From CAZUQP01 sp964484285 (lineage in GTDB: Bacteria; Pseudomonadota; Gammaproteobacteria; DSM-16500): 15,799 nt of DNA. Under the pieces are notes generated by a model that searched no databases, had not been told where the DNA came from, and worked only from the letters and a program-made list of their open reading frames with translations. Of this stretch, positions 7,602 through 15,377 are shown piece by piece. The stretch's first letter is position 1, and each line of letters begins with the position of its first letter. Location: the NCBI GenBank assembly GCA_964484285.1, contig CAZAEO010000045.1, positions 1 to 15,799 of the forward strand. Reading direction: 5' to 3'. Position numbers and translations under genes: made by a program.

Positions 7602-8353
7602 TATCGCGATTTTAGATTAAATAATTTCTTTTGATATTGCCAAGCAACTTTTTCATTCCAAGGAGTCAATGGATCTGCATGCAATATGCCATCTAAATCC
7701 TCAACCAATCCTTCTGCTGTCTCTAACATTAATTTAAACGTATGTTGTGGATCAGGCACTTCTGCAATATTCATAAATAACATCAACCCTGTGCAAGAAA
7801 AATTTCCCATATTATTTATATCAAAATCACCTGGTTTATTAGCAGATGCCAAACTAAATAATTTGATTTTTCCACTGATTGTTGCTTGATAATAATGAAA
7901 AATATTCATCGCTCCCAATTGCATGCCCGCATTAGAAATAGCTTGCAGTAAATCATACGATACAAAATGTGTGCTCGGCTTTGCCATGACACAGAGGACA
8001 AGCAAATTACGCTCTAAAGCAGAAGGGGGTTGAGTTACTTTGTTAGAAAGTGGATTGCGTTTTGCCTCAGGTGCAGGAACTCGCGCTGTCTGATCTTGCG
8101 CTAATCTAAAACTCGTTTTTTGTGTTGGGCCATTTTCTAAAGAAACCACTCGCGATGGCCCTACTTGATCAGGAGCATCAAATAACTCATCTGAATCATC
8201 GCTCATCGTAAATTCAGAATCAATGGATTTTTTGTTCAACAACGCAGTGTCTGTTATACGTGTATAGCGTTTTTTATACCATCCATCCAACAGTACCCAT
8301 AACAACGTAATCACAGCAATCAATAATAAACCAAACTTCACATAACCATCCAT
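7601..8353 (-). CDS. zipA: Cell division protein ZipA
   Basis: A 250-residue bitopic inner-membrane protein that tethers the FtsZ ring to the membrane at the division site. The N-terminus has a single hydrophobic segment (about residues 7-22) followed by basic YKKRY, giving the N-out, C-in topology of ZipA. A polar, Pro- and Asp-containing linker of roughly 80 residues leads to a C-terminal FtsZ-binding domain starting near residue 115. This domain includes the characteristic stretches NIFHYY, FSLASANKPGDFD and CTGLMLFM. The linker is shorter than in E. coli. GAGAGG lies six bases before the ATG. Its position between smc and ligA is the standard gammaproteobacterial arrangement and supports the name. 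Confidence 0.93.
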   Translation of the reverse strand: MDGYVKFGLLLIAVITLLWVLLDGWYKKRYTRITDTALLNKKSIDSEFTMSDDSDELFDAPDQVGPSRVVSLENGPTQKTSFRLAQDQTARVPAPEAKRNPLSNKVTQPPSALERNLLVLCVMAKPSTHFVSYDLLQAISNAGMQLGAMNIFHYYQATISGKIKLFSLASANKPGDFDINNMGNFSCTGLMLFMNIAEVPDPQHTFKLMLETAEGLVEDLDGILHADPLTPWNEKVAWQYQKKLFNLKSR

Positions 8354-8379
8354 ATTATACCTCTCACATTAGCACTCTC

Positions 8380-11300
8380 CTATGCTCCAGCCAAACTCAC
8401 TGCCTCTTCCATATTCACACTCACTAACCGTGACACACCCGGTTCCTGCATGGTGACACCCATGAGATGATCACCCATTTCTATTGCTAATTTATTATGA
8501 CTAATAAAAATAAATTGTGTTTTTTCTGCCATCGCCTTCACTAATTGACAAAAACGCCCGATGTTAGCATCATCCAAAGGAGCATCTACTTCATCGAGCA
8601 AACAAAAGGGTGCGGGATTCAAATGGAAAATTGAGAAGACTAATGCAATAGCAGCCATGGCTTTTTCACCACCAGAGAGCAAATGAATCGTGCTATTACG
8701 TTTCCCAGGCGGACACGCCATAATACTAATACCCGCGTCTAATAAATTTTCTCCCGTGAGCTCCAAATAAGCATAGCCGCCACCAAATACTTTAGGGAAT
8801 AATTCTTGAAAACGTTCATTGACTTTATCAAACGTTTCTTTGAAGCGCGCTCGCGTTTCTTTATCAATTTTTGCAATCGCATTTTCAAGGGTCGCTAACC
8901 CTTCAAATAAATCAGCGTATTGTTTATCAAGATATTCTTTACGTTCTGCACATGCCGTATATTCTTCGATTGCTACTAAATTAATTGGCCCTAAGCGGGT
9001 AATGCGTGCAGTCATCTGCTCTAATTGTTGATGACACAACTCTGGAGACGCATCTTCAGACAAATCTTTTAATACATCTTCAAGGCGAAGCTGCATTTCT
9101 TTTAACTGTTCAAGAATAGTCTCTGTTTTGACTTTTACACTTTGGTTTTCAAGACGTAATGTTTCTAGCATATCACGAATTGCTGCTATTTTACCTTCAA
9201 TTCCGTGACGCGCATCCTCTATAGCATGCAATGCCTGATTCACTTCATTAATTGCATTGCGTGCACGGTTTAATTCTTCTTCAATTTGTAATCGATGACT
9301 AAGAGCCATTGAGAGTGCACTTTCTAATTTAACTAATGGCGTTTCAACATCAAAATCTGCTTGTAATATTTTTTTTCGCTCAGCTAACGTTGCCAGTTGT
9401 GCTTGCATGCGCGATAGGGTGTGTTGTGATGATGCTTGCTGTGATTTAGTCGTTTGCAATCGAATTTCCAACTGATGCTGCTGTTCTTTTACTTCATTGA
9501 GTTGTTCACGGCTTGCATGTAAGTTTTCGCGCAACTTGTCGCGTTCGTGGATACGCGTATTTCGTTGTCCCGCTAATTTTTCCAACGCATTCATCGCTTC
9601 TTGCCAACGTAACCGGGTTTGCGCGAGATCGTTGTTCGTTTGTTCATACTGATTAAGATTATTTTCTAATTCAGCATCTAATTGTTTAGCACGCGTAGTC
9701 AGGTTAGCTAACCATTCTTGTTTAATTTTTTGTTGTGCTTGCAGTTGAGTCATTTTCGCATAAGATTGATTCACTGCTTTTTGCAAATCATCCCTGTGAG
9801 ATTCTAATTCTTTTGAGTGTTCACGATTTTGTGCTAAATCTTTTTCTAATTTAACCTGAATCTTTGCCTGTTCAGCAATCTGCTTCGCTAGCTGTTTTAA
9901 TTCCTGTTCTCGCTGGAATATTCCTGCAGCAGGATTTTCTTCATGCGAAATGCGCAACCAAGCAGCGCTTAACCATATGCCTTCACGAGTAATAACGGAT
10001 TCATGCGATGCTAATGTCTGACATAACTCTAATGCTTCTGCTCGGGTTTCTGCGGTATAAACACCCGCGAGTAATGAATCAAGCGGCCATGGTGATTTAA
10101 TTTTACTTAATAATAAAGTTGCTTGTAATAAAGATGAAGAAGAGGATGCGTGCGGAGCAAACACACTTAAACTACCCTGCGTAAATTCATCGATTACATC
10201 AGTGATAGCCAATAACGTATCCACGCAGATAGCTTGTAAATTTGTTCCCAATACTTTCTCAACTGCCTGTTCCCAACCTGATTCCACCTCAACACATTGT
10301 GCTAAACGCGGTAATTGATCTAATTTGTGCTTTGTCAACCATGCTGTATTTGGGTTATCGCGCTGCCCCAGCGCGGTTTGCTGTAAGGCTTCCAGAGACG
10401 CCTGTTTTCCACGCAATTGTTGTAGATGGTTACGTACTTGGTCTAACTGGCGCACTGTTTGCTGTTGCAAGACTTCTGCGGTGCCCATTTCTTGCTGAAT
10501 ATGAATTAATTGCTGGTTTTGCTTTGCTGATAATGTTGTTGCTTGCGAAACTTGTTGTGATAGATCCGCTATTTCTGTATTCAGTTCCTTAAAATTAATT
10601 TGTGCTTGCTCTGCTTCACATTGCGTTTTATATTGCTTAAATGAAGTGAGTTGTTGCTCTAAATACACTATACGTGTTCGTTCAACTTCTGCAGTCTGCG
10701 TTATTTTAGCTAAACGCTGATTAAATTCATCCCACCCATTTTGCCAAGATTGCATTGCTTTTTCAGCTTGGCTATACCCTTCAATAGCAGAGACTGCCGA
10801 CATAGATACATCACGTAATTCGGGTTCGAGATGACGGGTTTCATCAATTAATTCGCTTAATTCATGCTCCATTTCTTCTAAGTTATTTTTTACTTCAGTC
10901 CAATCACTCTGAGCTTGATCTATATCTGCTTGCCACTGACGTCTGCGTTCATGCGCATGATGAATATCTTGTTCAATACGGGTAATTTCATTGCCTGCAG
11001 CATAATAGCGTCGTTGAACTTCCTGAAAAGCTTCATTCGCTAAATTGTAATCATTGCGCATTCTATCCGTATTAAGCTGGTTCTCACCTAACTCTGCTTG
11101 CTCCGCAGCAAGAGAGGTTTCTTGTTGCTGGATTTGTAATGAATATTGCACAAGCTTTTTATCGTGTTGACGCCATTCTGCCGTCAACCATTGAGCACGC
11201 GCATTACGTTCTTCTTGTTTTAATGTTTTAAATTTTTCAGCTGCACTTGCCTGACGTTTTAAATGAGTTAACTGTTTATCTAATTCAGCACGCACATCAT

Positions 11301-11883
11301 CTAAACGTGCCATGTTTTCTTTCGTGTCACGAATACGATTTTCCGTTTCACGTCGTCGTTCTTTATATTTTGAAATACCGGCCGCTTCTTCTAGATAAGT
11401 ACGCATATCATCTGGCTTAGCTTCGATGATACGAGCAATCATGTTTTGGCCAATAATGGAGTAACTACGTGGCCCAAGGCCGGTACCTAAGAAGATATCG
11501 ATAATATCCCGACGCCGACAACGTGTTCCATTTAAAAAATAACCGGATTCACTGTCCCGATTCAGTACACGGCGAATTGAGATTTCTGCATAGCTAGCGT
11601 ATTCACCACCTACACTGCCATCTTGATTATCAAAGATTAACTCAACGGTTGCTTGACCTACTGGCTTACGTGTACTGGAACCATTAAAAATCACATCGGT
11701 GAGTGATTCGCCACGCAAATACTTAGCTGAACTCTCCCCCATCACCCAGCAAACAGCATCAATAATATTCGATTTACCGCAGCCGTTAGGCCCAACAATT
11801 GCAACCAAATTACTTGGAATAGGCACAACCGTTGGATCAACGAATGACTTAAAACCCGAAAGTTTAATTTTCTTTAACTGCAT
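8380..11883 (-). CDS. smc: Chromosome partition protein Smc
   Basis: A complete 1167-residue structural maintenance of chromosomes ATPase, which compacts and segregates DNA together with ScpA and ScpB. The N-terminal head has Walker A (GPNGCGKSN, Lys37). Two long coiled-coil arms rich in Gln, Glu, Ala and Leu flank a hinge at roughly residues 495-650. The C-terminal head has the ABC signature LLSGGEK (1068-1074) and Walker B with catalytic Glu1098 in CLLDEVDAP. A run of five serines lies in the hinge region (HASSSSSLL). The presence of Smc rather than MukB argues against the enterobacteria. It is the first gene of the smc-zipA-ligA operon, and the gap to zipA is 26 bases. Confidence 0.98.
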   Translation of the reverse strand: MQLKKIKLSGFKSFVDPTVVPIPSNLVAIVGPNGCGKSNIIDAVCWVMGESSAKYLRGESLTDVIFNGSSTRKPVGQATVELIFDNQDGSVGGEYASYAEISIRRVLNRDSESGYFLNGTRCRRRDIIDIFLGTGLGPRSYSIIGQNMIARIIEAKPDDMRTYLEEAAGISKYKERRRETENRIRDTKENMARLDDVRAELDKQLTHLKRQASAAEKFKTLKQEERNARAQWLTAEWRQHDKKLVQYSLQIQQQETSLAAEQAELGENQLNTDRMRNDYNLANEAFQEVQRRYYAAGNEITRIEQDIHHAHERRRQWQADIDQAQSDWTEVKNNLEEMEHELSELIDETRHLEPELRDVSMSAVSAIEGYSQAEKAMQSWQNGWDEFNQRLAKITQTAEVERTRIVYLEQQLTSFKQYKTQCEAEQAQINFKELNTEIADLSQQVSQATTLSAKQNQQLIHIQQEMGTAEVLQQQTVRQLDQVRNHLQQLRGKQASLEALQQTALGQRDNPNTAWLTKHKLDQLPRLAQCVEVESGWEQAVEKVLGTNLQAICVDTLLAITDVIDEFTQGSLSVFAPHASSSSSLLQATLLLSKIKSPWPLDSLLAGVYTAETRAEALELCQTLASHESVITREGIWLSAAWLRISHEENPAAGIFQREQELKQLAKQIAEQAKIQVKLEKDLAQNREHSKELESHRDDLQKAVNQSYAKMTQLQAQQKIKQEWLANLTTRAKQLDAELENNLNQYEQTNNDLAQTRLRWQEAMNALEKLAGQRNTRIHERDKLRENLHASREQLNEVKEQQHQLEIRLQTTKSQQASSQHTLSRMQAQLATLAERKKILQADFDVETPLVKLESALSMALSHRLQIEEELNRARNAINEVNQALHAIEDARHGIEGKIAAIRDMLETLRLENQSVKVKTETILEQLKEMQLRLEDVLKDLSEDASPELCHQQLEQMTARITRLGPINLVAIEEYTACAERKEYLDKQYADLFEGLATLENAIAKIDKETRARFKETFDKVNERFQELFPKVFGGGYAYLELTGENLLDAGISIMACPPGKRNSTIHLLSGGEKAMAAIALVFSIFHLNPAPFCLLDEVDAPLDDANIGRFCQLVKAMAEKTQFIFISHNKLAIEMGDHLMGVTMQEPGVSRLVSVNMEEAVSLAGA

Positions 11884-11909
11884 AATCTCATTACTCTTTA
11901 ATTCTAGAA

Positions 11910-11939
11910 ATTATATATAAAATACGCCAGGATTGTCTA
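11910..11939 (-). promoter_or_regulatory. Sigma-70-type promoter of smc-zipA-ligA
   Basis: Read on the minus strand, TAGACA (11934-11939, five of six matches to TTGACA) is followed after 18 bases by a perfect TATAAT (11910-11915). Transcription would begin near 11903, about 20 bases before the smc ATG at 11883. This short leader is typical of a constitutive housekeeping promoter. Confidence 0.7.
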
Positions 11940-11970
11940 AGCAAAAAGCGTATTCCGTTCAAATTAGTTT

Positions 11971-12000
11971 ATAGCCTAAATCGCTTAAATCGATTAAGCT
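11971..12000. promoter_or_regulatory. Possible operator: overlapping direct and inverted TTAA repeats
   Basis: The stretch contains TAAATCG twice in tandem with a 9-base period (11977-11983 and 11986-11992). It also contains an inverted pair, GCTTAA (11983-11988) and TTAAGC (11994-11999), around five bases. It lies between the smc promoter and the palindromic element upstream of the kinase gene. This symmetry is compatible with a regulator site serving either divergent gene, but AT-rich sequence can produce it by chance. Confidence 0.3.
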
Positions 12001-12002
12001 AT

Positions 12003-12201
12003 TATACCTATAGCGAATGGGTTTTAGGTGTTATGGCGCTCAATGTACGAGAAATTTAAACGTTTTGATTGAGAAAAATCGCAGGAATAGTGAGCGCTAT
12101 TTCGAGATTTTGTCCCGCACTTGTTGCGGGATTGAAAAACGTTTAAATTTCGATGTACAGTGAGATGCAAGAACACCTAAAACCCATTTGTTACAGGTAT
12201 A
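12003..12201. repeat. About 199-bp near-perfect palindrome, MITE-like element
   Basis: The outer arms (12003-12032 and 12172-12201) are inverted copies matching at 27 of 30 positions, including 17 identical bases at 12016-12032 against 12172-12188. A second arm pair follows inward: 12051-12066 against 12136-12151, 16 of 16. A short hairpin, TCCCGCA/TGCGGGA (12113-12119 and 12125-12131), lies near the right of the centre. Nothing codes for a transposase and no long ORF is present. TAT occurs on both flanks (12000-12002 and 12202-12204), a possible but weak target duplication in TA-rich sequence. It resembles a non-autonomous palindromic element. Its right end supplies the leader and AGG Shine-Dalgarno of the kinase gene. 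Together with the smc promoter it accounts for most of the 319-base non-coding interval. Confidence 0.75.
12132..12161 (+). promoter_or_regulatory. Weak candidate promoter of the histidine kinase operon
   Basis: TTGAAA (12132-12137) and TACAGT (12156-12161) are separated by 18 bases inside the right half of the palindromic element. If used, the transcript would begin within the right arm and avoid the long hairpin that would otherwise cover the kinase ribosome binding site. The -10 matches the consensus at only four of six positions. Confidence 0.25.
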
Positions 12202-12202
12202 T

Positions 12203-13258
12203 ATGAGCCCAAATCAGCAAAATGATAGTGCTAGCTTGCCTTTCGCCTGGTGGTTACCCTACACAGTCAGTGGGGTCGGGATCGCACTATCTATTGTGAT
12301 TTGGTATGCCTTAGTTGACGACCTCATGATGCATTCCATCAAGCATTCCTATCCCTGGATCATATTAACCTTAGGCGTTTCCATTGCCATTCTAGTAGGG
12401 TTTGCCATTCGCCTTATTCAACTGACTCATCAACGTCGCAAATCGTTAGAATTAGTCAATGAACATTTCAAAAAAGAGATCGCTGATCGCATCCATGCCG
12501 AAGAAACCAAGCAAAAACTTGAGAAAGCCTTATTACAAGGCCAAAAATTGCAAGCAATCGGCACTCTAGCAGGTGGCATCGCTCACGATTTTAATAACAT
12601 CCTGTACGCGATCATAGGCTATGTTGAAATGTCTAGAGAAGACGTTCCTAAAAACAACATCATCCATAAGAATCTTGGTAAAGTATTAGATGCCTGCAAG
12701 CGTGGGCAAGACTTAGTAGCTCGTATTTTAGCTTTCAGCCGACGCCAGCACCATGATTTTAAACCCCTTCACATCAGAGAAACGATAGAAGGTATATTGG
12801 GTTTATTAAAGCCCACCATTCCGGCTAGCGTAGATATCCGCCTGCAATCAATGATCAAAGATTGTACAATATTGGGGGACCAAACACAATTACATCAGGT
12901 CATTGTTAACATCATCAATAATGCTGTTGATGCGATGGATGGTGAAGGAGCTATTCATATTACATTAAACCGCATTGCTGCTCATGATGAAGCACTTTAC
13001 CCCTTCCCACACATTGCAAAAGACCTATCCTATTGTAAAATAGATATTATTGATACCGGACATGGAATGGATCAATCTACCATAGAAAGAATATTTGAGC
13101 CTTTCTATACCACCAAAGAAGTAGGAAAAGGCACAGGCCTTGGTTTGTCAACTGCGCACTCTATTGTCAAAGAACACCAAGGTGAAATTCTTGTCGAAAG
13201 CCGATTAGGGCATGGCGCAAAATTCACGCTACTTTTACCCGAACATGAGGGAGAATAA
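12203..13258 (+). CDS. Membrane sensor histidine kinase without a recognisable sensor domain
   Basis: A 351-residue two-component kinase. Two hydrophobic segments (about residues 17-38 and 52-74) are joined by a loop of only a dozen residues, so there is no periplasmic domain and sensing may occur in the membrane or through a partner. A short coiled coil leads to the dimerisation/phosphoacceptor helix with AGGIAHDFNNIL, where His128 is the phosphorylation site. The catalytic domain has the N box (NIINNAVDAMD), G1 (DTGHGMD), F box (FEPFYTTK) and G2 (GKGTGLGLS), so it should be active. ATG at 12203 is chosen because AGG (12195-12197) is five bases upstream. A TTG at 12188 would start inside the palindromic repeat. 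The response regulator gene begins three bases after the stop. The stimulus is unknown. Confidence 0.92.
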   Translation: MSPNQQNDSASLPFAWWLPYTVSGVGIALSIVIWYALVDDLMMHSIKHSYPWIILTLGVSIAILVGFAIRLIQLTHQRRKSLELVNEHFKKEIADRIHAEETKQKLEKALLQGQKLQAIGTLAGGIAHDFNNILYAIIGYVEMSREDVPKNNIIHKNLGKVLDACKRGQDLVARILAFSRRQHHDFKPLHIRETIEGILGLLKPTIPASVDIRLQSMIKDCTILGDQTQLHQVIVNIINNAVDAMDGEGAIHITLNRIAAHDEALYPFPHIAKDLSYCKIDIIDTGHGMDQSTIERIFEPFYTTKEVGKGTGLGLSTAHSIVKEHQGEILVESRLGHGAKFTLLLPEHEGE

Positions 13259-13261
13259 CAA

Positions 13262-13660
13262 ATGGCAAAAATCCTATTAGTTGAAGATGATGATCTGGTA
13301 CGCGATATGTTAGCCCAAGTATTAACTCGCGCCTCACACGATGTCCAAAGTGCCGCAAATGGCGAAGAAGCAACCGAAATTTTACGTAAAGCCGAACCAG
13401 ATATCATGGTAACCGATATTATCATGCCAAAGAAAAGCGGCATTACGCTTATTTCGGAAGTCAAAGATAAACATCCCCATATGGAAATCATCGCTATTTC
13501 AGGTGGCGGCCGTCTTGACCCAACCGGTTATCTGGATTTGTCTGAATCACTAGGCGCAACAGTTTCATTTGAAAAACCTATCGATAATTCAGCTTTACTG
13601 ATGGCAATCGATTTATTGGCCCATGGGAACACGCATGAAGTTAAAAATAACAACGAATAA
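13262..13660 (+). CDS. Single-domain response regulator (CheY-like receiver)
   Basis: A 132-residue receiver domain with no output domain. Acidic-pocket residues are Glu8, Asp9 and Asp10, the phosphoacceptor is Asp52 in VTDIIMP, the switch Ser80 is in AISGG, and the conserved Lys105 is in FEKP. GAGGGAG (13247-13253) lies eight bases before the ATG, inside the end of the kinase gene, so the two form one operon and a cognate pair. With no DNA-binding or enzymatic domain, it probably acts by protein contact, as an intermediate in a phosphorelay, or as a phosphate sink. The next gene is convergent, with 38 bases between and no clear hairpin terminator. Confidence 0.93.
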   Translation: MAKILLVEDDDLVRDMLAQVLTRASHDVQSAANGEEATEILRKAEPDIMVTDIIMPKKSGITLISEVKDKHPHMEIIAISGGGRLDPTGYLDLSESLGATVSFEKPIDNSALLMAIDLLAHGNTHEVKNNNE

Positions 13661-13698
13661 TTTTGGATTTTAGCACCGCACCTCGAATGAAAAAGTTT

Positions 13699-14478
13699 TT
13701 ATTTTAATACGACATCTGCAATCATCCCTGCAGAAATCCAGCTTTTTAATAAAGACGCGGCGCGTAGAGGAGTCGCTTCTACATTCGTCCATTGAGATAA
13801 TCCTTCGCATATTTCAGCAAACGTTAATCCTTTTAACATAGCATCCATTGCCCATGCTTCATCTTCAGATAATGAGTAAAATTGATTAACAAGCTCTTTA
13901 CGCCATAATACCCAAGAAACCGGCATAGTTTGCAATGGCCCACCAGGTATTTGATCGTCTAAAATAGCCTGCCAAATGGCCACAACATTCCATGATAATG
14001 TTAAAATATGCACCGATGGATGAATACGAAATTTCATATTGGGCCATTGCTGCGGAGAAATGTTTTGCATGTCTGTTAATTGTAAAATAGCATCTTCCGC
14101 TGCATCAAAGACAAGCGTCATCGTCCATTCAAATTGCGCGAGCTCAGCTAAATGCGGAAAATCAACATACCGTGAATTTTCTTGAATGAAATAAGATAAA
14201 TAATCACCGAACCATCGAATCGATCGATAAGTCGATGGATATCGATTAATATAATCATGCCCTAATTTTGCAAACTCTTCTTCTCCTATATGTTTTTGCA
14301 ACACAGGATAATTGTCGGCTAACGCATCAAGTAAACGTGAGAAATAGGCATTTGCATAAATAGCTAAACGCGCTTGAGTAGAAACTTTTTTTGTTTCTAC
14401 AATATATTGTTCTATATCGTTTTCTGCATGTAATAAATATTTTTGCAATTGTTCCTGTATGTAACGTAATTCATGCAT
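13699..14478 (-). CDS. bufC: DUF2063 partner protein of the MNIO enzyme (BufC-like)
   Basis: A 259-residue protein of the DUF2063 type. Its N-terminal half has the family pattern RLAIYANAYFSRLLDALADNYP followed by GEEEFAKLGHDYI and PSTYRSIRWFGDYL. In bufferin and related pathways this protein acts beside the DUF692 oxidase, resembles MbnC, and helps bind the precursor. Its C-terminal half is more variable. ATG at 14478 is preferred. It overlaps the bufB stop by eight bases (ATGCATGA), which indicates translational coupling. A longer reading to 14520 would only extend into bufB and has no support. The operon ends here, facing the response regulator gene. No DoxX-type bufD follows, so that optional component is absent or lies elsewhere. 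Confidence 0.88.
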   Translation of the reverse strand: MHELRYIQEQLQKYLLHAENDIEQYIVETKKVSTQARLAIYANAYFSRLLDALADNYPVLQKHIGEEEFAKLGHDYINRYPSTYRSIRWFGDYLSYFIQENSRYVDFPHLAELAQFEWTMTLVFDAAEDAILQLTDMQNISPQQWPNMKFRIHPSVHILTLSWNVVAIWQAILDDQIPGGPLQTMPVSWVLWRKELVNQFYSLSEDEAWAMDAMLKGLTFAEICEGLSQWTNVEATPLRAASLLKSWISAGMIADVVLK

Positions 14479-15310
14479 AAACTTGCTCTTGCATAACAGC
14501 GTCGGCAAGTTGCCGCGCATAATTCAATTCAGTTAATAATGTAGATAAGGAAGGAATATTATCATCACGTTCTATCATGGTAGAGATGCGACTAAAACGA
14601 CGTAAAGTAGCAGCATACAACTCCCATACCGGATCGATAATAGCATGATCATGCGTATCAATAATATAATGACCCTTGTTGGAATGACCTGCCAAATGAA
14701 TTTGATAAACTCGTTCACCTGGAATGCCCGCAATATAATCCAAAGAATCAAACTCATGATTAACACTGCTTACATAAATATTATTAATGTCTAGCAAAAT
14801 AAAGCAATCAGCACGTTCGCTAATTTCTTTCAGGAAATCCCATTCCGCCATAACCGATTGTTGATAATTAACATAGCTGGATACATTTTCAATTAAAATA
14901 CGCTGTCCTAAAAAATCTTGCACTTGTTGAATACGCTTAACAACATGATCAATTGTTTCTTCCGTATAGGGTAAAGGTAACAAATCATGTATATTTTTGC
15001 CATACACGCCTGTCCAGCATAAATGATCTGAAATCCATTTAGGTTCGATACGTTCTGCAAGTAATTTAACTTGTTGTAAATACTCCCAGTCCAATGGATC
15101 ACAACTACCAACAGACATCGAAACACCATGCATGACGACTGGGTAATGTTCACGAATTTTATCTAGGTAATAAATGGGTTTTCCGCCTGGAACAAGATAA
15201 TTCTCTGTAATAATTTCAAACCAATCAATGAAAGGTTTTTCCTTAAGAATCACATCATAATGCTCTGTACGTAACCCAAGTCCAAAACCTAAGTTTGGTT
15301 TTTTTTGCAT
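14471..15310 (-). CDS. bufB: MNIO-family (DUF692) peptide-modifying oxidase, BufB-like
   Basis: A 279-residue TIM-barrel protein of the DUF692/MbnB/TglH family, now called multinuclear non-heme iron-dependent oxidases. The family uses two or three iron ions and O2 to rearrange cysteines in RiPP precursors. Conserved likely metal ligands are visible: His61 (VMHGVSMS), His96 (SDHLCW), Glu141 (IENVSSY), Asp174 (LLDINNIYV), His205 (HLAGH), Asp218 and His220 (DTHDH), and Glu247 (IERDD). The start GFGLGLRTEHY is also typical. It is cytoplasmic, with no signal peptide. It follows the precursor gene after a terminator and overlaps bufC, giving the A-B-C order of bufferin operons. AGAAG about 14 bases before the ATG is a weak Shine-Dalgarno. 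The exact chemistry on this precursor, probably thiooxazole formation as in bufferins, is inferred from the family. Confidence 0.93.
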   Translation of the reverse strand: MQKKPNLGFGLGLRTEHYDVILKEKPFIDWFEIITENYLVPGGKPIYYLDKIREHYPVVMHGVSMSVGSCDPLDWEYLQQVKLLAERIEPKWISDHLCWTGVYGKNIHDLLPLPYTEETIDHVVKRIQQVQDFLGQRILIENVSSYVNYQQSVMAEWDFLKEISERADCFILLDINNIYVSSVNHEFDSLDYIAGIPGERVYQIHLAGHSNKGHYIIDTHDHAIIDPVWELYAATLRRFSRISTMIERDDNIPSLSTLLTELNYARQLADAVMQEQVYA

Positions 15311-15334
15311 GTTAAAAGTATTCTTCTTTAAAAT

Positions 15335-15367
15335 AAATGCGCTGATAGCAATACTGTCAGCGCATTT
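15335..15367 (-). terminator. Rho-independent terminator between bufA and bufB
   Basis: An 11-base perfect inverted repeat, AAATGCGCTGA/TCAGCGCATTT (15335-15345 and 15357-15367), extends by three further pairs to a small loop. On the minus strand it is followed by ATTTATTTT. It sits about 10 bases after the bufA stop and 25 bases before the bufB start. It probably stops most transcripts after bufA, giving excess precursor over the modifying enzymes. Confidence 0.85.
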
Positions 15368-15377
15368 CTACTTGAAC

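Noticed and set aside
10242..10592. Plus-strand reading frame of 116 codons with hydrophobic stretches inside smc
   Set aside because: It is antisense to the Smc hinge/coiled coil, where Gln- and Glu-rich sequence gives long open antisense frames. No start signal is present.
12188..12202. TTG at 12188 as the kinase start
   Set aside because: It lies inside the right arm of the palindromic element and lacks an upstream Shine-Dalgarno, while ATG 12203 has AGG at good spacing.
13105..13491. Minus-strand 128-codon frame across the kinase-regulator junction
   Set aside because: It spans two genes with intact conserved motifs on the other strand, so it is a shadow.
13661..13698. Bidirectional terminator between the response regulator and bufC
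   Set aside because: The 38 bases are A/T-rich with an A-run next to a T-run, but no GC-containing stem of useful length could be found.
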